This document shows, in pieces, positions 25,323 to 34,378 of a stretch of DNA of 64,000 nucleotides. Made by a program: the position numbers and the translations under genes. Below the pieces are notes generated by a model. That model did no database searches. It saw nothing but the letters and a program-made list of their open reading frames with translations, and was not told where the DNA came from. Each line of letters begins with the position of its first letter. The first letter of the stretch is position 1. Origin of the DNA: Sphingobium baderi (GTDB lineage Bacteria > Pseudomonadota > Alphaproteobacteria > Sphingomonadales > Sphingomonadaceae); contig NZ_CP013264.1 of the NCBI RefSeq assembly GCF_001456115.1, forward strand, positions 3,800,501 to 3,864,500, written 5' to 3'.

Positions 25323-27422
25323 TTGACGACAAAGAACATCGGGGGGGCACTCGACCTCGCATCCTATGCATTGACCGACAGCTATTTCGGCGCACCCTAC
25401 ATCGATCGCGACGAACACAGGTCCGAACCGCGGTCGCATCGTGTGGTCCATGGCGGATTTGCTGGCACGGACACTCGCTTCAATTTCTATTTCCAGTCGG
25501 AGGAAGGCTATCGCAGCCGCATGTTCCAGCCGATGGAAGGTGGCCACGCCGGGCATGAGAACATCTTTGGGGAAGGCCCCGTCGCGAAAATTTCCGGCGG
25601 GCTCGAAATGGCATTTCGGCTGGGCGGCTATATGGTCGAATCCAATTGCGGGCATATCGGGGACGATATCGATCCGCGCGGAGGCGAAGATCCGACGCTC
25701 TATGGCTTCCGTGCGGCGATCGAATCCGCGCGGCTCTCGCGCCATCTTGCCGAACAGATTTACGGCGCGCCGCCCGCAAACGGCTATGTCTATGGCGGCA
25801 GCGGCGGGGGCAGGCGCTCGCCGGGATGCCTCGAATATGGCGCTGGAGTCTATACGGGGGCGCTGCCTTATCACAGCGGCGGCAATATCGAACCCTGGGG
25901 GACGACATCACGCGTACGGAGCGAACAGCCCGTCCATTTCGGCCTGATGTTCAACGTCCAAAGGCTATTGGGAGACCGTATCGGCAGCGTCATCGACGCC
26001 ATGGCGCCGGGCGGCTCGGGCGACCCCTGCGCGGGCCTGAATGTGCATCAGCGGGAGGAACTCACCAATCTCTACCGCCTGGGCTTTCCCCGCGGCGACG
26101 AATTCATGATCAGCCAGCCCTTCGGCCAAATCTGGCTCTGGACCTCAATCGCCGACATGCTTCTTGAGGATGATGCCGACTATTTCAGGGCGTTCTGGAG
26201 CGAGCCGGGCTATCTTGGCCATGATGAACCGCAGTTCGTCGAAAATGATGTGATTGATGTGGAGGCAACGGTCGCCCGCGTACTCACCGCGAGGGATCTG
26301 CAGGAAAATACGGAGTTCGCCGATCCAGCACTGCAGGCTCTGGCCTATCCATCGATTTTCATCGCAATGCTCAATCAGACCATGGATCTGCCGATGGCGA
26401 TCCAGTTGGAAGGGGTCGGCAGCGGGTATCGGCGCGGCGCGGGCGTCTATGTCCAGACCGGCGAGGCAGCCGGCAGGCGCCTGTATGCGATGGGAGAATC
26501 GAACGACATCTTCTTCCTGGATGGCCGGGGTGAGGCGAACCTGCTCCGCGCGACCGGCGTCAAGGCCGGCGACAAGGTGCGGGTCGATAATCGACCCTTC
26601 CTTGCATTCTGCTATTATTATCGTCACCATATCAGCGACGATCCGATCTGCGATTTCCTGCGGATCGACGGAAAGCCGATCTACCCGCAGCATGCCGTGC
26701 CACTCGCCTCTCCGTTGATGGGAGTCCCCTATTGCGGGCAGTATGAGGGCAAATTGATGTGGATTCACGCGACCCACGATTCGTCGCTGTGGCCGCCCCA
26801 GGGACTGACCTACAAGCGCGCGGTCGAACAGGCGCAGGGGCTGGAGGGCGCCCAGGAGAATTTCCGCATTCGCTGGACCGAGAATGCCGAGCATACGCCC
26901 CCGATGATGGTGCCGATGCAACCCAACAGATCGGCCGCGAACTGGCTGATCACCTTTCAGGGGCTGGTCGAACAAAGCCTCAAGGATCTAATCGATTGGG
27001 TGGAGCAGGGCATCGACCCCGCCAGCACGCAATTCACCTTCTCCGACGGCAAGATCAACCTGCCGAAATCCGCCGGAGAGCGCGGCGGCATCCAGCCGGT
27101 CATCGCGGTGACCGCGAACGGGGCCGCCCGGATTGAGACGGCTGTGGGGGAAAAGATAACGCTCGAGGTGATCGCGGAGGTTCCGCCCGGCGCTGGCACG
27201 ATCATCGCGCTGGAATGGGACTTTGACGGGAAGGGCACCTATCCGGTCAAGGAAGAGGTCACTGGCACCGATGCACGGATGCGGAGCATGGTCACGCACG
27301 CCTTTGACACAGCCGGAACCTATTTCCCGACGGCGCGGGTGACGTCCCATCGCGATGGCGACTGCGCTGCCGTGACGCGACGCATCGAAAATCTCGCTGC
27401 CGCCCGTGTCATAGTATCCTAG
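25323..27422 (+). CDS. Alpha/beta-hydrolase with C-terminal PKD-like domain
   Basis: A 699-residue protein. A serine-hydrolase nucleophile elbow is visible at YVYGGSGGGRRS (Ser160), followed much later by a candidate acidic/His region (THDSSLWPP, ENAEHTPPM). The overall pattern resembles tannase/feruloyl-esterase-like hydrolases, but I cannot name the family firmly. Residues about 590-699 look like a PKD domain (LEWDFDGKGTYP, HAFDTAGTYFPTARV). The start is TTG at 25323 with TAGGAG before it. There is no signal peptide, odd for a PKD-bearing protein. The MFS gene follows at once. Confidence 0.7.
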   Translation: MTTKNIGGALDLASYALTDSYFGAPYIDRDEHRSEPRSHRVVHGGFAGTDTRFNFYFQSEEGYRSRMFQPMEGGHAGHENIFGEGPVAKISGGLEMAFRLGGYMVESNCGHIGDDIDPRGGEDPTLYGFRAAIESARLSRHLAEQIYGAPPANGYVYGGSGGGRRSPGCLEYGAGVYTGALPYHSGGNIEPWGTTSRVRSEQPVHFGLMFNVQRLLGDRIGSVIDAMAPGGSGDPCAGLNVHQREELTNLYRLGFPRGDEFMISQPFGQIWLWTSIADMLLEDDADYFRAFWSEPGYLGHDEPQFVENDVIDVEATVARVLTARDLQENTEFADPALQALAYPSIFIAMLNQTMDLPMAIQLEGVGSGYRRGAGVYVQTGEAAGRRLYAMGESNDIFFLDGRGEANLLRATGVKAGDKVRVDNRPFLAFCYYYRHHISDDPICDFLRIDGKPIYPQHAVPLASPLMGVPYCGQYEGKLMWIHATHDSSLWPPQGLTYKRAVEQAQGLEGAQENFRIRWTENAEHTPPMMVPMQPNRSAANWLITFQGLVEQSLKDLIDWVEQGIDPASTQFTFSDGKINLPKSAGERGGIQPVIAVTANGAARIETAVGEKITLEVIAEVPPGAGTIIALEWDFDGKGTYPVKEEVTGTDARMRSMVTHAFDTAGTYFPTARVTSHRDGDCAAVTRRIENLAAARVIVS

Positions 27423-27456
27423 GCGCATGACGCGCGTGCAGGAAGGACGCGGCCCG

Positions 27457-28650
27457 ATGGCGTCAAAATGGATCCTCCTCCTCGTTCTGCTGGCCATTCA
27501 GGCCATGTCGACAGGAGCCGTTGCCTATAGTTTCGGCCTGTGGGTGGATCCCGTCGCCACAGAGTTCGGCGTAGAGCGCAAGGCCGTGCTGGGGATATTG
27601 GCGGCCTTCGGCATCGCCTCATGCGCGGCGTCTGCAATATTCGGCCGCATGCTCGATCATGGCGCGCCGCGAACCTTGCTGCTGATCGGAGTGGCTGCGC
27701 TCGGGGGCGGGCTTATCCTCGCGTCCGTCGCTCCCAATCTGTGGAGCCTCTATCTGGTCTTCGCGATCATATTTCCAGCCTCGGTCGTGTTTGCCGGATC
27801 GCTGATCGCGATCAGCTTGATTACGCGCGCATTCGAGCAAAGACGCGGACTCGCCCTGGGCGTCGCATTGACCGGAGGGTCCATCGGCGGGGCGATCATC
27901 CCCAATATCTTCGCGGCGTTGCTGGCGGATCATGGATGGCGCGGCGCCAACCTGTATCTGGGCGCATTCACGATCATCGTGCTTCTGCCGGTCATTCTGT
28001 TGGTGGTGCCGGCGGGCGGCGCGGTTGCAAGAGCGCCACGCGGCACCGAAAGCTTGACGGCGCGCAGCATCTTCGGCGCCCCGCAATTCTGGCTATCCGT
28101 GTTGAGCGTTCTCGCCTTCCTGGCCGTCGCCGCAGCCATCCAGCCGAATATCGCGCCCTATGCCGCCGACCTGAACGTCGGCCTCAAGCCGGCGGCGCTC
28201 CTGATAACGACCTTCGCCTTTGCCATCATCGTTGGTCGCGTCCTGAGTGGCTATCTGTCGGACAAGGTGGCGCTGCCGACGCTTTGGATGGTTGTGGCAG
28301 TCATCCAGATGGTTGCGCTGGCATTGCTTTCGAACGAACCAGGCCTCCCACGCCTTCACATGGCTCTGGTTCTGGTTGGTTTGGGGTCCGGTGCGGTGGC
28401 GCCCATGCAGGCGGTCCTTTTCACACGCCTGTTTGGCGCGCGATCGGTGGGAAGGGTGATGGGGCTCGCCGTCCCCTTCTTCGCGGTCGTTTCCGTCACA
28501 GCGCCGCTGGCTGCATGGGTGAGGGAACGGACGGGAAGCTACGACCCGGTTTTCTACGCCGCGATCGTAATCACCCTGCTCACGATTCCCCTGATCATGA
28601 TGATGGGGCGACCCAACACACGGTTGCAGACTGCGGAACCCTCGGGCTGA
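27457..28650 (+). CDS. MFS transporter
   Basis: A 397-residue, about twelve-helix major facilitator protein, similar in layout to the oxalate/monocarboxylate-type MFS group (AYSFGLWVDPVATEFG at the first helix-loop, GRMLDHGAPR between helices 2 and 3). I start at ATG 27457 (MASKWILL), which has GGAAGGA nine bases upstream; an ATG at 27427 adds ten residues. It begins 34 bases after the hydrolase stop and is probably co-transcribed, so it may move the hydrolysis product or its precursor across the inner membrane. Confidence 0.85.
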   Translation: MASKWILLLVLLAIQAMSTGAVAYSFGLWVDPVATEFGVERKAVLGILAAFGIASCAASAIFGRMLDHGAPRTLLLIGVAALGGGLILASVAPNLWSLYLVFAIIFPASVVFAGSLIAISLITRAFEQRRGLALGVALTGGSIGGAIIPNIFAALLADHGWRGANLYLGAFTIIVLLPVILLVVPAGGAVARAPRGTESLTARSIFGAPQFWLSVLSVLAFLAVAAAIQPNIAPYAADLNVGLKPAALLITTFAFAIIVGRVLSGYLSDKVALPTLWMVVAVIQMVALALLSNEPGLPRLHMALVLVGLGSGAVAPMQAVLFTRLFGARSVGRVMGLAVPFFAVVSVTAPLAAWVRERTGSYDPVFYAAIVITLLTIPLIMMMGRPNTRLQTAEPSG

Positions 28651-28669
28651 TCAGCACGGGGGGCACCTA

Positions 28670-29977
28670 TCATGCCGGGTGAAAGGCGGCCCTGACGAGC
28701 ATCGTCAATTCGTCATGCAACCGGTCCGCGAGCAGGAGGTCTCCTTTCTTCGCGGCCTCGATATGATCAGCCAGCCCGCGCTGTACCCCCGGCATGCCTT
28801 CCATCGGGACCGCACAGACGTCGTTGGAGAGGCGGACCTGGCAGCCGGTCAGCGCCTGGGCGAAGATACGCAGGATGGGGTTGTCGATAATCTCCCAATC
28901 GAGGCGGACCCACTGGGAAAACATGTTGATTCCGCCCCATGTATGACCGCAATCGACGAGACGTTCATATTCCTTGAAATGCTCAGGCCCTGCCTTGGCC
29001 GCAACGAGAATCCGGGTCAAACGGCCCATGGCCGAACATGCCGCCCGAACATTCGCTTCGTCGATCCGCATCGATGACAACAGCGCGACGACGGCTTCAG
29101 CCGCGACTGTGGACTCTGGATCGGTCACGGATATCCCATGCGTTCGACCGCGTCTGCTCTCGACGGTTCCCTGCGATTCGAGAATACGCACCGCCTGGCG
29201 AACGACCTGGCGACTGACCCCCATGCGCTCGCCGATCTCAGCCTCGGTGCCCAGCCGCTGGAGATCATGACTATCTCCATTCCTGATCTCCTCGACGATC
29301 CGTTTCGCGACAAGGCTCGCCAGGCTCGTCTTCGGCCGGTTCGCGGGAACGCGAATATTCATCTCGTCGCTCGCCGCAGGAGCATCGGTCAGGGCAACCA
29401 GCCGAGAGAAGCGATCGAGAGAATCGTTTAGGAAATCGATGATCGGATCGCCCGGCGGTGCGGGGTCCTGAATGGCGCCAGCGGCGACAATATTTGCAAG
29501 TGGATCCTCACGGCGCGTCGTTGCCAATCCGCGCGTGAAATAACCGTTGAAGACTTCAAGCGCTGCCGGACCCCGGCGATGAAGACGGAGATAATCCGCG
29601 ATAATGCGGATAACGAGCCGCGCTTCCCGGATGTGCGCCACCGTCGTTCCTGCCGCAACGAAATGCTCGTTCAGCAACTTCAACGAACGGCTGCGACACA
29701 CTTCAAGAACGATCAAACCACCGCCAGGGCCTCTACGCATTCGCGCAATTCCCCGGTCCTCCAGCAGGCGGACGGCTTCCACCAGCGTCCTTCGGCCGAG
29801 TCCATAACGTTTCGCCAGTTCCGGCCGATCCGCAAATACCCGCCCGACCAACCAGCCGTTCAGTCGGATATCCCTTTCCAGCAGCCGCGCAGCCGCGATT
29901 CCGCGCTTTGTCTCCCTGTCGGACATCAAGTCCGAATAAAGTTCAGACCAATCGATCTGGACTGGCATATTAGCCAT
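28670..29977 (-). CDS. Regulator with two GntR-type winged helices
   Basis: A 435-residue protein with two GntR-like DNA-binding units in tandem. The first (about residues 14-80) reads ELAKRYGLGRRTLVEAVRLLEDRGIARMRRGPGGGLIV; the second (about 225-295) reads EIGERMGVSRQVVRQAVRILESQGTVESRRG. Each is followed by a helical segment like an effector domain, so the gene looks like an internal duplication. The start is ATG at 29977, with GGAG upstream. It converges on the MFS gene with a 19-base gap and is a likely regulator of the 16-28 kb gene set. Confidence 0.83.
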   Translation of the reverse strand: MANMPVQIDWSELYSDLMSDRETKRGIAAARLLERDIRLNGWLVGRVFADRPELAKRYGLGRRTLVEAVRLLEDRGIARMRRGPGGGLIVLEVCRSRSLKLLNEHFVAAGTTVAHIREARLVIRIIADYLRLHRRGPAALEVFNGYFTRGLATTRREDPLANIVAAGAIQDPAPPGDPIIDFLNDSLDRFSRLVALTDAPAASDEMNIRVPANRPKTSLASLVAKRIVEEIRNGDSHDLQRLGTEAEIGERMGVSRQVVRQAVRILESQGTVESRRGRTHGISVTDPESTVAAEAVVALLSSMRIDEANVRAACSAMGRLTRILVAAKAGPEHFKEYERLVDCGHTWGGINMFSQWVRLDWEIIDNPILRIFAQALTGCQVRLSNDVCAVPMEGMPGVQRGLADHIEAAKKGDLLLADRLHDELTMLVRAAFHPA

Positions 29978-30221
29978 CCTCACCCTCCGCATTGCCGACC
30001 TTGCCCGACATTCTGAAGATGTCTGTCGTCGGATTGCTGGCAACAGAGTGTGTCAAGTAGATCGGAGAATCAATGGGGGAGTCTGAAAGTGTGCGAAACT
30101 CAAGCGACAGTGCGCTTTAAGTTCCAGCCAGTGTTTCGGCAATTACGCATATAGGCGCTCGCATTAAGTCACTGGATCAAGCCCTGTTCCAGCAAAGCCC
30201 AATTCCCACCGAAACCGCTTT

Positions 30222-30908
30222 TCAGGCCCTGCCGGTAGATTGATAATGTTGAGGAGGATTGCGTGACGCCAAGCTAAGGACACCATAGGCCGGGCCTTCA
30301 TCCAGCAATTGGTTCAGCATCACTTCGCCGCTTGGCGTGACAAGTGGCGTAAATGCCTTGCGTAATACGCCGGTGATATCGACAGATTGGTCATTGCCAT
30401 ACAACATGCCGAAAACGATCGGTTCATAGGCCGTCACGGCCATGATCGCATATGCCAAATTATCGCTGCCCAGCGGCCGGAGCAGATTGTGCTGCACGCA
30501 CGCATCAATCTGTGGTTCCAGAATCGCTATCACTTTGCCACATTGCTGCTCTGCCAGATGATCGACCAGCGTCCGGGCGGTGTCTATCTGACCTGAAATG
30601 GCGCGAACCGCGCCGCGCACGACCGGGCTGGACAGACTCCGGACCCGCGCTTCTGCAAAACTGACAAGTCTGCAAAGCGCCGATCGGTTATTGAGTCTGA
30701 CTTCGGGCACCTGGGTTTGAAGCAGATGAGTCATCGCTTCCAGAAACAGCCCCTCCTTGTTCCCGAAGATGGCATAGATGGTGGTCGTGGAGCATTGCGC
30801 CGCTTGGGAAATCTCAGCAACGGTGACTTCATTGAATTTTCGAAATGCGAAAGCCCTTGCGGCGACCTCTACAGCTCGTTTGACCGAATGCACCTTCTTG
30901 TCAGACAT
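30222..30908 (-). CDS. TetR-family regulator (isolated)
   Basis: A 228-residue regulator. The N-terminal helix-turn-helix is typical: AFAFRKFNEVTVAEISQAAQCSTTTIYAIFGNKEGLF (about 17-53). The remainder is helical and ligand-binding. It stands alone between the GntR gene and the RND operon, so its target is not clear. A direct repeat overlaps its start codon and may be an autoregulatory site. The 30044-30221 stretch downstream shows nothing recognisable. Confidence 0.88.
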   Translation of the reverse strand: MSDKKVHSVKRAVEVAARAFAFRKFNEVTVAEISQAAQCSTTTIYAIFGNKEGLFLEAMTHLLQTQVPEVRLNNRSALCRLVSFAEARVRSLSSPVVRGAVRAISGQIDTARTLVDHLAEQQCGKVIAILEPQIDACVQHNLLRPLGSDNLAYAIMAVTAYEPIVFGMLYGNDQSVDITGVLRKAFTPLVTPSGEVMLNQLLDEGPAYGVLSLASRNPPQHYQSTGRA

Positions 30909-30916
30909 ATGTCAGA
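30899..30916 (-). promoter_or_regulatory. Candidate autoregulatory site of the TetR gene
   Basis: TGTCAGA occurs twice with an 11-base period (30899-30905 and 30910-30916) around the palindrome GACATATGTC, overlapping the start codon of the TetR gene. One helical turn of spacing makes it a plausible protein-binding site; it may also be chance. Confidence 0.3.
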
Positions 30917-31132
30917 AACTCTCCTCCCCCGGCTTTTATTATCGAGATCCGCCGATTGCTAAAGCCTAAGGACGGCACCTTGCTTTGGCAAGATTGCTAC
31001 AGCATCCCGCTTTCGCCTGGCCCACTGACGTCTTTGTCCAATCCTGCTCCTTAGCGAAACGGGACGAAAATAATTGCCCGGTTCTCCGTAGGGAAGCCGT
31101 CTTTTAAATCGCCGTTTCAGCTTGTTCCCGCT

Positions 31133-31738
31133 TCAATCGTCCAACTGCGCCTGCAGCGCGGCGCCCAGGCGCTTGACCAGAAGCTCTTCGTCACCCTCGG
31201 CAAATCCCGGCATGAGGATGACGTTACGCAGCAGGTCGAAACCCACAAGGATTGCCAAAATCATCTCGGCCCGGATCGCCGCATCGCAACCACCCAGTTC
31301 GCGGGCAAGCGGAGTCAGCCACAGCGTCATGCGCTCGCGCAGAACCGCCTGGGCGGCTGGCTGGCCCGCCGAGCGCAACACCACCAGCATCGGATCGAAC
31401 GCGAAATTGGCTTTATTGCGTCGCGCGTTCAGCACTCGGCGCGCAAGATGCATACCGAAATTGTCACGATCCGTCATCAAAGCCTGCAGCGAGGAATCAC
31501 TGGCCTCCGCATCGACCGGCCGTGTTTCCAGCACGGTGCGGAACAGCATTTCCTTGGTACCGAAATAGCGGTTGATCAACGCAGCGGTGACCCCGGCCTT
31601 CGCGGCAATCTCACGCAGGCCGACATGCTCATAATCATTGGCGACGAAACATTCGCATGCCGCCGCCAAAATGGCGTCGCGCGTCGCTGCGGCGTCGCGT
31701 GTCCGCTTGCCCTCTTCCTGCATCATAGCATCGGTCAT
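31133..31738 (-). CDS. TetR-family repressor of the RND efflux operon
   Basis: A 201-residue regulator with the N-terminal helix-turn-helix REIAAKAGVTAALINRYFGTKEMLFRTVLE (about residues 38-67). The start is ATG at 31738 (MTDAMMQEEG); the frame open to 31945 would run through the promoter region and into the divergent gene. It faces the RND operon across 91 bases that hold two palindromes and a good sigma-70 promoter, the standard layout of an AcrR/TtgR-like local repressor. Confidence 0.88.
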   Translation of the reverse strand: MTDAMMQEEGKRTRDAAATRDAILAAACECFVANDYEHVGLREIAAKAGVTAALINRYFGTKEMLFRTVLETRPVDAEASDSSLQALMTDRDNFGMHLARRVLNARRNKANFAFDPMLVVLRSAGQPAAQAVLRERMTLWLTPLARELGGCDAAIRAEMILAILVGFDLLRNVILMPGFAEGDEELLVKRLGAALQAQLDD

Positions 31739-31760
31739 TGGCCCATCGTCCCGTTCATGA

Positions 31761-31813
31761 GTAAACGAGTGTTGACACTCCTCTGCACACAGGTCAAATA
31801 AACACCTGTTTAC
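31761..31813 (+). promoter_or_regulatory. Promoter and TetR operators of the RND operon
   Basis: TTGACA (31772-31777) and CAAATA (31795-31800) are separated by 17 bases and point to the efflux operon. Two palindromes flank them: GAGTGT-TG-ACACTC (31767-31780) over the -35 and TAAACA-CC-TGTTTA (31799-31812) over the start region. The outer arms GTAAAC..GTGTT (31761-31773) and AACAC..GTTTAC (31801-31813) also form one large inverted repeat with 11 of 13 matches. This fits repression by the divergent TetR protein. Confidence 0.6.
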
Positions 31814-31829
31814 AACCGCGGGGGTTGAT

Positions 31830-33296
31830 GTGCTGTTTTGTCCTGTATTGCCCCCGCGCGTCGGTCGGAGGGGCCTCATCGTGATGGTCCTGACGGCGTC
31901 GGCCCTTGGCGGATGCGCGGTGCATCCCGTCCGCACGCCCGCCATCGCCCTGCCACCTGCCTATGAAAGGCCTGCGGCTTCCAACGCCGCCCCATTTGCG
32001 CTCGACCGCTGGTGGACCTTGTTCGGCGATGCCCAGCTTTCTCAGCTAATCGATGCAGCCCTGATCGCCGCGCCGGACGCACGCCGTGCGCTCGCCGTGC
32101 TCGCAGAAGCGCGGGCAGAACGCAGTCGCGCCCTGGCAGCCTTCGATCCGCAAGGCTCGCTTACGGCCTCGGCCAAAGGGCAGCATCAGGAGATCAGCGG
32201 TATCGGCTCTTTACCGGGGGCCGGAGTCCAGCTTGGCGCAGGCGATTCGACCACGCTCGCCGGGGGCTTCAGCCCCAGTTGGGAAATCGATCTGTTCGGA
32301 CGGCGCGCCGCCACCGCGCGCATGGCACAGGCCGATGTTCAGGCGGCCCAATTCGACTATGAGGCGTCCCGCCAAAGCCTTGCCGCCGATGTCGCGCTCA
32401 ACCTTTTCGAAGCGCGCGGTCTGGCTGTACGCATACAGCAGGCGCGCGACACTTTACACATATTGCGGGGGCTCGCCGATCTGGGTGCCCGCCGAGCAGC
32501 GGCAGGCATCGGCGCACGGGCGGATGCCGACGCGCTTGCCGCCGACGCGGCCACGGCTGCGGCGGATTTATCCGCGCTTGATGCCGCCTCGGCCGTGTCC
32601 AGACGATCCCTGCTCGTCCTTGTCGGTCGCGGTGCCGATCCTCTCGATTCGCTTCCTATCGCCGCGGATCTGGGCACGCCTCCCGCGATTCCGGCGACGG
32701 CGCCCGCCGAATTGCTGGTCCGCCGGCCCGATTTACGGGCGGCGGAAGCCAGGCTCGCCTCGGCCATAGGACGGCTCACGCTGGACCGGTTGGCGCTTTA
32801 TCCTACCATGAACCTGCTGCCCACGGCATCCGCCACCCGCAATACAGGACCGGTCGATTATAATACCAGCCTCTGGTCGATTGGCGCCGGACTTACCTTG
32901 CCGATCCTCGATCGAGGTCGCCTGCTCGCCCAGATCCGTGCACAGGATGCCCGCACCGAACAGGCGGTGATCGCCTATGAGGCTGCGGTCCAGCGCGCCT
33001 ATGGCGAAGCCGAAAACCGACTGACGACCCTCGCGGCTGATCAGCGACGGCTGACGGATCTACAAACTGCCGAAGGCCGCGCGCGCGCGGCGTTCGGCGC
33101 GCAGCAAAAGGGTTATCGCGTCGGCATCATCGATCTGACCGCGCTGTTGACCGCCGAACGGACCTGGCGTGGCAATCTCGCGGCGCTGACCGGGCTTCAG
33201 GTCACGACGCTTCGCGATACCGTCGATACATTCAAGGCGCTGGGCGGGGGCTGGACACCAGATACCGCAGGCGCCGCAGACAAGGACATGCCCTGA
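31830..33296 (+). CDS. RND efflux outer-membrane lipoprotein (NodT/OprM type)
   Basis: A 488-residue outer-membrane channel of a tripartite pump. The lipobox ALGGC places the lipidated cysteine at residue 29. The conserved WWTLFGD segment, the PSWEIDLFGR motif and the duplicated coiled-coil halves match the NodT/OprM family. It is the first gene of the operon, ends in a TGATG overlap with the adaptor gene, and is divergent from its TetR regulator. Confidence 0.93.
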   Translation: MLFCPVLPPRVGRRGLIVMVLTASALGGCAVHPVRTPAIALPPAYERPAASNAAPFALDRWWTLFGDAQLSQLIDAALIAAPDARRALAVLAEARAERSRALAAFDPQGSLTASAKGQHQEISGIGSLPGAGVQLGAGDSTTLAGGFSPSWEIDLFGRRAATARMAQADVQAAQFDYEASRQSLAADVALNLFEARGLAVRIQQARDTLHILRGLADLGARRAAAGIGARADADALAADAATAAADLSALDAASAVSRRSLLVLVGRGADPLDSLPIAADLGTPPAIPATAPAELLVRRPDLRAAEARLASAIGRLTLDRLALYPTMNLLPTASATRNTGPVDYNTSLWSIGAGLTLPILDRGRLLAQIRAQDARTEQAVIAYEAAVQRAYGEAENRLTTLAADQRRLTDLQTAEGRARAAFGAQQKGYRVGIIDLTALLTAERTWRGNLAALTGLQVTTLRDTVDTFKALGGGWTPDTAGAADKDMP

Positions 33297-34378
33297 TGCG
33301 CCGCCTGCCCTCAACCGCTCTGGCGATGCTGTTGCCGATCACCATTGCTGGATGCAGCAAGAGCGTGCCGGAGTCGCCAGCCGCGCAGCCCCGCGCCGTA
33401 CTGGTGGCGCCAGTGGCGCTGCGGCCGCTCGCAAGCGACAGCATGGTGTCCGGTCGACTCGTACCGCGTGAGGAAGCCGTCGTCGCGAGCCAACTTTCCG
33501 GTTATCAGGTCGTGGCCGTCCTGGTTGATCAGGGCGACATGGTGCGTGCCGGCCAGGTTCTTGCCCGGTTGGATGACAGCCTGTTGCGTGCCGACATCGC
33601 CGAACAGCAGGCCAACCTCGTCCAAAAGGAAGTCGCCGCGAAAAAGGCCGAGCAGGATGCCGATCGTGTCGCCGGACTTGACGACAGCGGCGTCCTCTCC
33701 GACGAGGCGATCGAAGGGCGGCGCATGGCCGCCCGATCCGCACGCGCGGCGGTCGCACAGGCGCAGGCGCTGCTCGATGCACAACGGGTCCGTGCACGAT
33801 TAATGGAAGTCCGCGCACCGGTCAGCGGTCGTATTCTCGAACGGTCGGTGCGGCCGGGCGACGTATCCTCGCCCTCCACACCCATGTTCCGTATCGCACG
33901 CGGCGACCTGATCGAACTGGATGCCGAGGTGCCTGAACGAATGATCGGCCTGATCCGGCCGGGCCAGACGGCAGATGTCGTTCTGCCGACGGCGACGCGG
34001 ATTAGCGGGACGATCAGGCTTGTAAGTCCAGAGGTGAACCGGGACACCAATCTTGGCAGGGCACGCATCCTGCTGCCGCCACGTCCCGATCTGCGGCCCG
34101 GCGGATTCGCTCAGGCGATATTGGGTCAGGCGCAGGCCCCGCTTGTGTCGTCGGTTCCCACCGCGGCAGTCCAATATGGCGCATCAGGCGCAACGGTGAT
34201 GACCCTTGGCAAGGGCAACACCGTCACCACGCGAACGGTCAAGACCGGCCGCAGCGGCGGCGGCTATATCGAACTGGTCGACGGGCCGCCGCCGGGCACC
34301 CGCGTACTGCTCGGCAGCCAGGGCTTCCTGCTCGACGGCGACAAGGTGACGCCGCGCCTGGCCGGAACCGCCCAATGA
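33296..34378 (+). CDS. RND efflux periplasmic adaptor
   Basis: A 360-residue membrane-fusion protein. The lipobox IAGC gives a lipidated C20. The lipoyl-like halves (GYQVVAVLVDQGDMVRAGQVLARLD and VRAPVSGRILERSVRPGD regions) flank a coiled-coil hairpin of about residues 98-160. It bridges the outer-membrane lipoprotein and the RND pump. Start and stop overlap both neighbours, so the three proteins are translationally coupled. Confidence 0.93.
   Translation: MRRLPSTALAMLLPITIAGCSKSVPESPAAQPRAVLVAPVALRPLASDSMVSGRLVPREEAVVASQLSGYQVVAVLVDQGDMVRAGQVLARLDDSLLRADIAEQQANLVQKEVAAKKAEQDADRVAGLDDSGVLSDEAIEGRRMAARSARAAVAQAQALLDAQRVRARLMEVRAPVSGRILERSVRPGDVSSPSTPMFRIARGDLIELDAEVPERMIGLIRPGQTADVVLPTATRISGTIRLVSPEVNRDTNLGRARILLPPRPDLRPGGFAQAILGQAQAPLVSSVPTAAVQYGASGATVMTLGKGNTVTTRTVKTGRSGGGYIELVDGPPPGTRVLLGSQGFLLDGDKVTPRLAGTAQ

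Noticed and set aside
25212..25874. Minus-strand frame over the hydrolase start region
   Set aside because: It overlaps the strongly supported hydrolase and shows no homology; the hydrolase has a proper ribosome site.
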